Shown here piece after piece: positions 32,909 through 37,315 of a stretch of DNA of 37,315 nt. Below the pieces are notes generated by a model. The model searched no databases. It worked only from the letters and a program-made list of their open reading frames with translations, and had not been told where the DNA came from. The number at the start of each line of letters is the position of its first letter. Within the stretch, counting starts at the first letter, position 1. A program made the position numbers and the translations under genes. This DNA comes from Gluconobacter japonicus (GTDB lineage Bacteria; Pseudomonadota; Alphaproteobacteria; Acetobacterales; Acetobacteraceae). The stretch lies in NCBI RefSeq assembly GCF_002723975.1, contig NZ_BEWO01000022.1:1-37315 (forward strand). Direction: 5' to 3'.

Positions 32909-32929
32909 TGCTGCAAGCAGCAGGTTTTT
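32909..32929 (+). terminator. Weak intrinsic terminator after the HU-like gene
   Basis: TGCTG-CAAG-CAGCA (32909-32922) is a 5-bp stem followed by GG and five T (32925-32929). It lies 69 nt after the HU-like stop and before the convergent regulator gene. The stem is short, so termination may be partial. Confidence 0.45.
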
Positions 32930-32953
32930 GATCTGCCGTGGGAAGATTTACAT

Positions 32954-33934
32954 CTAACAACCTGCTAGAAGGGCTGCGTTCTCTATTTCTTTCAAAAGCG
33001 GATGCTCACCGCTTTCGATCAACTCTCGAATGTTCGCTTCGCGATTACTGTCAGAAACTTCTTCATACAGACCCGCGCAGAGCTTATTCCAGCCCGGCCA
33101 GTAATTGCTCCGTGCGAACTCATTGGAATCCCAAATGTCTTCCCACCACGGCTGGGAAGGCAGGCCATGAATCAGGGCTGACGGGTTGTGCCAACCGTCC
33201 TGAAGCTGGCGGTACGTGCGCTCACTTACAATGTGGCTCGTGATCACGATATCCGGGGCCAAGTTGCACTCGCCGTATATCCGATAAAGAAGGTGCCAGA
33301 CCTGAGTGAGATTGCGCAGGGAACTCCGGCCACCCCCGCCAGTGTCATCGGACACAACGTAAGGGGTGCGGATAACCAGATCCTTGTCGGCCCACTGCTT
33401 CACCAAGAGCAATCCGCCACGCTCCCCAGCGCATCGAATGAAGCGGAGCCCCTGGAGGTGTGTTTTTAGGGTCGTGGGGTCTGCATCGAGCAGCCAAAGG
33501 GCCCCTTGACCGGCATTCTCTGGAATTCGGTCATACTCGCAAAGATATGGGGTGCCCTCGCCATAGACCAGCCAGTCTGGCGATACCGAGCAGTAATTGG
33601 CGATTGCCTTGAGTTGGGAAAGACTGGGTTCTGCTATCCCCTCAATCCATTGTGCCACCAGCGTGACCTGATCTTCTCCGATCGCATCAGCCAGACGCGC
33701 GGCGCTATATGGAGGACGTGTCGAGAAATCGCTCACCCGACCGTTCTCTGCGAGGGCAATCGCCTGCTGCAGGCGCTGCGAAACTGCCTCGATCTGCATC
33801 ATCGCCGGCTGGTCTGCCCATGCCTTCAGCGCAATCCTCAGTTCAGCTTCAACGGATCGTGCCGATGCTCCAGCCTTGCGCTTCAGGGCATTTATAAGAG
33901 TGTCGTCTAAGTTCCTGATCGTCAGACTTGCCAC
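32954..33934 (-). CDS. Two-headed transcriptional regulator: RHH (FitA-like) plus XRE-type HTH
   Basis: From the GTG at 33934 (AGGAG 9 nt upstream) the protein has 326 residues. Residues 1-42 (ASLTIRNLDDTLINALKRKA, SARSVEAELR) have the ribbon-helix-helix form of FitA-type antitoxins. Residues about 75-127 (YSAARLADAIGEDQ, VAQWIEGIAEPSLSQLKAIA, DWLVYGEG) have the helix-turn-helix pattern of XRE/Cro repressors. The last 200 residues are unrecognised and may sense a signal. A 27-bp palindrome lies 39-65 nt upstream of the start and is a probable autoregulatory operator. The ATG at 34006 lies beyond that palindrome and is unlikely to be used. It is a candidate regulator of the transfer genes. Confidence 0.75.
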   Translation of the reverse strand: MASLTIRNLDDTLINALKRKAGASARSVEAELRIALKAWADQPAMMQIEAVSQRLQQAIALAENGRVSDFSTRPPYSAARLADAIGEDQVTLVAQWIEGIAEPSLSQLKAIANYCSVSPDWLVYGEGTPYLCEYDRIPENAGQGALWLLDADPTTLKTHLQGLRFIRCAGERGGLLLVKQWADKDLVIRTPYVVSDDTGGGGRSSLRNLTQVWHLLYRIYGECNLAPDIVITSHIVSERTYRQLQDGWHNPSALIHGLPSQPWWEDIWDSNEFARSNYWPGWNKLCAGLYEEVSDSNREANIRELIESGEHPLLKEIENAALLAGC

Positions 33935-33972
33935 GGAATCATACTCCTTCCTCAAGAAGGGAAGATTGCACA

Positions 33973-33999
33973 ATATTGATGGCATTATGCAATCAATAT
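33973..33999. promoter_or_regulatory. 27-bp near-perfect palindrome, probable operator of the RHH-XRE regulator
   Basis: The half-site ATATTGATgGCAT (33973-33985), a central T (33986) and ATGCaATCAATAT (33987-33999) form an inverted repeat with one mismatch in 13 bp. It lies 39 nt upstream of the regulator's GTG, where it would cover or flank its promoter. A perfect 10-bp palindrome CTGCATGCAG follows at 34001-34010. The sequence is unrelated to the six-copy transfer element. Confidence 0.65.
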
Positions 34000-34010
34000 A
34001 CTGCATGCAG

Positions 34011-34330
34011 CGTGTTCACACCCCGGTGAGTTTGTCACAGGCAAATGAGACTGCGCGGCGATCGAGTTGCAAGATTGGGATGCGGGAACACTCGTCGTCC
34101 CTTTCCCTGGTTTCGCCCTTTTCCTGCGTCTCTCCAACAAGCACTAGTGCTTCCCCGGAAGGCAGCGCGAAGCGCAAACTGAAAGTTTGCATTTGTGTAT
34201 GGAAAAGGAAATTCTACGGTTCGCTTTTGCTACACCCTTGCTACACTTATGCTTCCGCAGAGCTTCGCTATCGATTCGATCTTGCTTCGGACTGCGGTCG
34301 GGTTTACCCTATTGGTCAGGAGGGGTGTGC
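34011..34330. other. 320-nt intergenic region with direct repeats and a promoter before the traK-like gene
   Basis: No convincing gene is seen. TTGCTACAC occurs twice at 34227-34235 and 34238-34246, 11 bp apart, about one helical turn. Further on TTGCTT (34282-34287) and TACCCT (34305-34310), separated by 17 nt, make a plausible promoter for the gene at 34331. RP4 has oriT just before its traK, so this region is one of two candidate oriT places (the other is 32409-32564). An open frame from 34187 is the in-frame extension of the next gene and is not preferred. Confidence 0.45.
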
Positions 34331-35188
34331 ATGAGCGCAGCGATTGAGGCAGGAGTCCGTGCAAACGAGTATCTGGACGTATGCGCGGCAAAACTGACAC
34401 GCTCGCCTGTCGTGGCGTGGCTGACGCAAAATTACGAGAAACTCCTCGCCGCAACCTCGCGCCGGACTCTCAGTTGGGCTGAGCTTGCTCGACGGCTTGG
34501 GGAGGACGGTATCTTTACGGGTCGCGGCAGCAGCCCTAAGGCCGACGCTGTGCGCGTTGAGTGGTACCGCGTGAAACGCAGGATCGCAGCCGTTCGCGAG
34601 GCGCAGGAAGCCGCCAAGGCGGCAGCGGAGCGTGAGCGCCTTCTTGCGCTTGACGCTGCAAGAGAAAAAAAGCTGCACGACGACAGAGAGGCCGCTGCAT
34701 TGAAGGCGCGGGTCGAGCAGGCGGATCGCGCTGCGGCGTGGCAACGCCAGAGAGCGGCGGCTGACGCGTCCTATCTACAAGAAGCAGCGGCGCAACTCCG
34801 TTCCCGACAGGCCGCTCAGGGCCTACCTGTTTCGGTCCCAGCCCCAGCCTCTGGCAGTCCATCAGGACCTGAAAACAAGCCCGACCTTGTAATGCTTGAT
34901 CTACCCAAGTTCGACCCGCCCTACGTTTCCTCGCGCGCCTATCTACCCGTTGACCCTTCGCTCCCGCCGGTGCGTGAAGGAGAGATTTGCCGGGCAACGG
35001 GCATCAAATGGGAATACGGAGACGACCTGCCGGGCTATCCAAGCAAACGCAACTATGAATACGAACGCGACTGGCTTCGCGATGTCGGACGATTGCTGCG
35101 TGCGAAACATCCCACGAACATCACAATGACGCGTGAAGAACGGTACGTCATGCGGACAGCGAAATCGTGCATTCCGAACCTGTTTTGA
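34331..35188 (+). CDS. TraK-like (RP4-type position) coiled-coil protein, possible oriT-binding factor
   Basis: This 285-residue protein has an N-terminal domain with WLTQNYEKLLAATSRRTLSW, AELARRLGEDGIFTGRGSSP and a basic VRVEWYRVKRRIAAV helix, followed by an Ala/Glu/Arg-rich coiled coil (about 85-170), a Pro-rich linker and a Tyr-rich tail. The N-terminal part resembles small helical DNA-binding proteins found before TraL/MobD-type ATPases, and the three-gene order resembles RP4 traK-traL-traM. The AGGAGGGG site before ATG 34331 fixes the start. The homology is by position and pattern only. Confidence 0.55.
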   Translation: MSAAIEAGVRANEYLDVCAAKLTRSPVVAWLTQNYEKLLAATSRRTLSWAELARRLGEDGIFTGRGSSPKADAVRVEWYRVKRRIAAVREAQEAAKAAAERERLLALDAAREKKLHDDREAAALKARVEQADRAAAWQRQRAAADASYLQEAAAQLRSRQAAQGLPVSVPAPASGSPSGPENKPDLVMLDLPKFDPPYVSSRAYLPVDPSLPPVREGEICRATGIKWEYGDDLPGYPSKRNYEYERDWLRDVGRLLRAKHPTNITMTREERYVMRTAKSCIPNLF

Positions 35189-35189
35189 G

Positions 35190-35225
35190 GGGTGTGCGCG
35201 CACTCACAAACGCCGTCGTTACCCT
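35190..35225 (+). promoter_or_regulatory. Repeated transfer-region promoter/operator, copy 6 (upstream of the TraL-like gene)
   Basis: GGGTGTGCG-CGCACTCAC (35190-35207) carries the core into AAACG, then 7 nt and TACCCT (35220-35225). The halves match at 7 of 9 places. It starts just after the stop of the traK-like gene, so traL-like and traM-like can be transcribed separately from it. The ATG is at 35274. Confidence 0.65.
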
Positions 35226-35273
35226 GTTTCCTGTCCGGGCATGGTGTCCGGGTGATGGAAATAAGGTTGAACG

Positions 35274-36068
35274 ATGTCCGAGAAAAGCAAGCCTACACCA
35301 ACTCCTGTCCCCACGGACCATGCACGCCGCGCCGTCTGGCGGATCGGGCGCGGGCGCAGCGGTGGGAGTCTGGCGCTGGGAATCTTCACATTCTGGGCCC
35401 TGGCTGCTGGGCGTCGGGTTCTTGTTGCTGACGGTGATCCCAACAACCCGACGCTTTCAAAACTGTTCCCGGCCGATGGCGGTAACGGCGTACAGCGCCC
35501 GGCCAACGCCGAGCTTGAGGCTAGCAAGGTCTGGCTGGCGAACACTTTGGCTCAGGCGCTGACAGCGGATGCCTCCATTGTCATTGATATGGGCGGTGGC
35601 GACCGGGTCAGCGAGGAACTCGCGGCAGAGTCGGATCTGGGGGCATTCCTCAAGGCCAACGGGGTGCTTCCGACCTTCGCCTACTTCACCGGGCCCGAGC
35701 GAGACGATTTTGACCACGTGTTTCGCATTTGGGACTCTTCGTCCTTCAAGGATGGCGACCAGATCCTTCTCCTGAACGAAGGTCTGTACCGCTCCCCTTC
35801 TCGATCGACCAACCCGTTTGCATGGCTTCGGAAAGACCCACGTCTGACCAAAATGGAAGAGGCTGGCGTCCGCATCGTTGTGTTCCCCGCGCTCACCTGC
35901 ATGAAATATCTTGAGCACGATAACATGAACGTGTTCGACGTTGTTGCCGGAAAGCCCAAAGCCGACGGGACACAGGTAAACCCACTGTGGCGGCATATGA
36001 CCATCAAGTGGCTCAAGGACTTTCAGGTGAACCTTGAAGAGGAAGGAGTTATGGGGTGGTTACCATGA
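35274..36068 (+). CDS. TraL/MobD/StbB-like ParA-family protein with a variant P-loop
   Basis: This 264-residue protein has the ParA/MinD fold order: GRGRSGGSLALG at residues 25-36, RRVLVADGDPNNPTLSKLF, IVIDMGGGDRVSEEL and FAYFTGPERDDFDHVFRIWD. ParA-type ATPases have GKGGVGKS at the P-loop; here both lysines are replaced (Arg26, Gly31). I recall GRGR(S/T)GGS in MobD-like relatives, so this is probably a family variant and not damage. Related proteins (RP4 TraL, StbB) assist plasmid positioning or transfer. It overlaps the next gene. Confidence 0.7.
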   Translation: MSEKSKPTPTPVPTDHARRAVWRIGRGRSGGSLALGIFTFWALAAGRRVLVADGDPNNPTLSKLFPADGGNGVQRPANAELEASKVWLANTLAQALTADASIVIDMGGGDRVSEELAAESDLGAFLKANGVLPTFAYFTGPERDDFDHVFRIWDSSSFKDGDQILLLNEGLYRSPSRSTNPFAWLRKDPRLTKMEEAGVRIVVFPALTCMKYLEHDNMNVFDVVAGKPKADGTQVNPLWRHMTIKWLKDFQVNLEEEGVMGWLP

Positions 36069-36715
36069 GCGCTCCTCTGGCTGCGCGTCAGGCGCGGGAG
36101 GCGCTTCTGGTCAGCCTGCATGACGCAGGCGTCGAGCCGGGCAGCCCGCTCGGCGTTCTTCTGATCCGGCAATTCGAGATTACAGCGCTGGCTTGTGAAC
36201 AATTGACAGAGGCGACCGCAACGGCGGAAACCCTGCTGGACCGGTCCCGCAAGGAACTTGGGGAGCTACGTGAAAGCCTTGCGCAAGGTCTGGTGCAGGT
36301 TCGGGAGATGGGCGAGGTTGCCCGAACGAGTTTATGCAAGCAGGAAGAATTTCGGAAAACCGAGATTGAGACATCGCTGACGCGTATTGTGGATGGTCTG
36401 ACGGCCACGTTGCGGGAGGAGGTGTTCCTGAAACTTCGGGAGCAGATTCCGCTGCATGAGCGGGCGTTTTTCCGTGAGATGCGTTTCAGGGCCTACACGC
36501 GGATAGCGATGGCGGCGTTTTTTCTGTCTCTTCTGGGGTTTATTGGCGGGTATTCGTATAACTGGGACGCGGCCCGTGTTGGATCGTATTGCAAGAAGCA
36601 CGAAATGAACGATCCCCATGACGGGATGGAGTGGTGTGCGCTGTCCCCGCCGACGATGACGAAAGGGGGGAGCGAGGAAGGAAATGCGTCTGGAGGCGAT
36701 GCGCGGACGCAATGA
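36056..36715 (+). CDS. TraM/MobE-like coiled-coil membrane protein
   Basis: This 219-residue protein has long helices with heptad spacing (about 30-140), one membrane segment near 152-172 (AMAAFFLSLLGFIGGYSYNW) and a short tail. It follows the TraL-like gene, as traM follows traL in RP4 and mobE follows mobD. GTG 36056 has AGGAG 7 nt upstream; ATG 36065 overlaps the previous stop and is an alternative. It may tie the relaxosome to the membrane, but no motif shows this. Confidence 0.6.
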   Translation: MVTMSAPLAARQAREALLVSLHDAGVEPGSPLGVLLIRQFEITALACEQLTEATATAETLLDRSRKELGELRESLAQGLVQVREMGEVARTSLCKQEEFRKTEIETSLTRIVDGLTATLREEVFLKLREQIPLHERAFFREMRFRAYTRIAMAAFFLSLLGFIGGYSYNWDAARVGSYCKKHEMNDPHDGMEWCALSPPTMTKGGSEEGNASGGDARTQ

Positions 36716-36722
36716 GGGACTT

Positions 36723-36777
36723 GCCAGGGCGGAGCCCTGGCCGCCTTTAGTTCACAGAGGCGCGTAGCGCGTCTGTG
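36723..36777. terminator. Two adjacent strong hairpins after the TraM-like gene
   Basis: GCCAGGGC-GGA-GCCCTGGC (36723-36741) is a perfect 8-bp stem. CACAGAGGCGC-GTA-GCGCGTCTGTG (36753-36777) is an 11-bp stem with one mismatch. They start 8 nt after the stop at 36715. No long T-run follows, so they may be factor-independent terminators of poor form, or structures that protect the mRNA end. Confidence 0.5.
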
Positions 36778-36815
36778 TCCATTTTGGCGCGCGGTTACCG
36801 TGTGTGGCGACCAAG

Positions 36816-36839
36816 AAAAAAGCGGCCGTAAGGCCGCTT
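36816..36839 (-). terminator. Intrinsic terminator of the small membrane-protein pair
   Basis: Read on the minus strand, AAGCGGCC-TTAC-GGCCGCTT is followed by a run of T (plus-strand A run 36816-36821). It is a textbook rho-independent terminator 26 nt past the stop of the 41-residue gene, supporting that gene as real and leftward transcription. Confidence 0.8.
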
Positions 36840-36864
36840 GTGAGGTGTTCCGGGGGTTGCCTGA

Positions 36865-36990
36865 TTAACGGAGGCTCTCCCGATACTTTGCCAGCCTGTT
36901 CGCGATTGGACCGAGAACGAGACCGAACACGAGCGTAAAAATGCAGAACGGCAGCGCCACCAGCAAAATAGCCTTCGTGAAGTCGTCCAT
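36865..36990 (-). CDS. 41-residue single-pass membrane protein
   Basis: ATG 36990 to TAA 36865 encodes 41 residues: MDDFTKAILLVALPFCIF and TLVFGLVLGPIANRL form one hydrophobic segment with a charged C-terminal end. GGGAG lies 9 nt before the ATG and overlaps the end of the 90-residue gene, so the two are coupled. A good intrinsic terminator follows. The family is unknown; entry exclusion, toxin and secretion roles are all open. Confidence 0.55.
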   Translation of the reverse strand: MDDFTKAILLVALPFCIFTLVFGLVLGPIANRLAKYRESLR

Positions 36991-36993
36991 GAT

Positions 36994-37266
36994 TTAATTC
37001 TCCCTTTCGTCTTTATACGGGACATACAGCAGGATAAGCAACGAAATCCCTTCAAGAAGGGAAGCCATGGAAGCGGCAGCGAGCATTTTCCGCCCCGTCA
37101 GAATTTCCGGCGTATTGAAAGCCGGCGTCACCAGTCCTACAGCGACGATCGCAAGGGCAACGGTCTGGAACGCACCAGCGAGGGCCTTGAGACGATCCTC
37201 CCTGTGTTTGGGACGCTGGGGCGGGGGCAGAGCCGCCCGCAGAAGCCGTTGAACATATGGTGTCAT
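36994..37266 (-). CDS. 90-residue two-segment membrane protein
   Basis: ATG 37266 to TAA 36994 encodes a basic N-terminus (RLLRAALPPPQRPKHREDRL), then two membrane segments (about 33-52 and 65-83) and a charged KDEREN end. It lies directly before the 41-residue gene. No family is recognised. No strong ribosome site is seen before 37266. Confidence 0.6.
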   Translation of the reverse strand: MTPYVQRLLRAALPPPQRPKHREDRLKALAGAFQTVALAIVAVGLVTPAFNTPEILTGRKMLAAASMASLLEGISLLILLYVPYKDEREN

Positions 37267-37291
37267 GAAATCTGTCTGCCTATGGAGAGGG

Positions 37292-37313
37292 ACCCGGCCT
37301 GTTCAGGCCGGGT
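37292..37313. terminator. Perfect 10-bp hairpin at the right edge
   Basis: ACCCGGCCTG-TT-CAGGCCGGGT is a perfect inverted repeat just inside the right edge. Read on either strand it could end a unit, but the window stops before any T-run can be seen on the right. Confidence 0.4.
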
Positions 37314-37315
37314 GA

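Noticed and set aside
33934-34006. ATG 34006 as start of the RHH-XRE regulator
   Set aside because: The extra 24 residues are unlike a DNA-binding N-terminus, the region contains the 27-bp palindrome, and GTG 33934 has a better ribosome site directly before the RHH segment.
34187-34330. Upstream extension of the traK-like frame
   Set aside because: AGGAGGGG placed correctly before ATG 34331 and the promoter hexamers at 34282-34310 lie inside the extension, so it is probably not translated.
1-37315. CRISPR arrays, tRNA or rRNA genes, insertion sequences
   Set aside because: No regular spaced repeats, cloverleaf-like or rRNA segments, or transposase motifs were found on reading both strands.

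Overview
The window reads as the transfer region of a conjugative plasmid or integrated conjugative element from an alphaproteobacterium. High GC, GC-rich third positions, ATGA-coupled gene packing and the style of the relaxase and TraL-like proteins suggest the acetic acid bacteria (Acetobacteraceae: Gluconobacter, Komagataeibacter, Acetobacter). That host call is inference. No rRNA, tRNA, CRISPR array, insertion sequence or replication gene was seen.

Layout. (1) 1-6135, plus strand: a block with the gene order of Legionella icmE-G-C-D-J-B and IncI traO-P-Q-R-T-U (dotG partial, dotF/traP, dotE/traQ, dotP/traR, dotN/traT, dotO/traU). (2) 6132-7151: a lipoprotein with a VirB9/TrbG/CagX-type domain, a family not standard in type IVB systems. 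(3) 7151-18367: a type IVB (R64-like) thin-pilus operon, pilL-N-P-O-Q-R-S-M-V, followed by a DUF1796-like gene and a two-domain lytic transglycosylase (PilT role). (4) 18423-23938: a second dot/icm block (dotD/traH, dotC/traI, dotM/trbA, an unknown, dotB/traJ, two unknowns, icmT/traK and an IcmS-like small protein). (5) 24052-24602: a MazEF-type toxin-antitoxin pair. (6) 24705-27676: a membrane protein, the DotL/TrbC coupling ATPase and a small HicA-like protein. (7) 27733-32408, minus strand: an HNH-like protein, an unknown, a MobF (TrwC-type) relaxase-helicase and a small accessory protein. (8) 32565-33934: an HU-family protein (plus strand) and a RHH-plus-XRE regulator (minus strand) with a 27-bp palindrome at its promoter. 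(9) 34331-36715: a three-gene module resembling RP4 traK-traL-traM. (10) 36716-37315: hairpins and two tiny membrane proteins on the minus strand.

How it works together. The relaxase would nick and unwind the DNA, DotL with DotM and DotN would bring it to the DotB/DotO-powered Dot/Icm-like channel, and the pilus would make or stabilise mating contacts. DotA, DotH and DotI equivalents and a prepilin peptidase are not in the window; some probably lie to the left.

The most interesting signal is non-coding. A sequence with core CGCACTCACAAACG occurs six times, each followed after exactly 7 nt by a -10-like hexamer of form nAnnnT, at the heads of six transcription units on both strands: traP, pilS, dotD, the DotL operon, the relaxase operon and the TraL-like gene. 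In four copies it includes the palindromic core (G/A)TGCG-CGCAC. It looks like a dedicated promoter/operator that ties the whole transfer region into one regulon.
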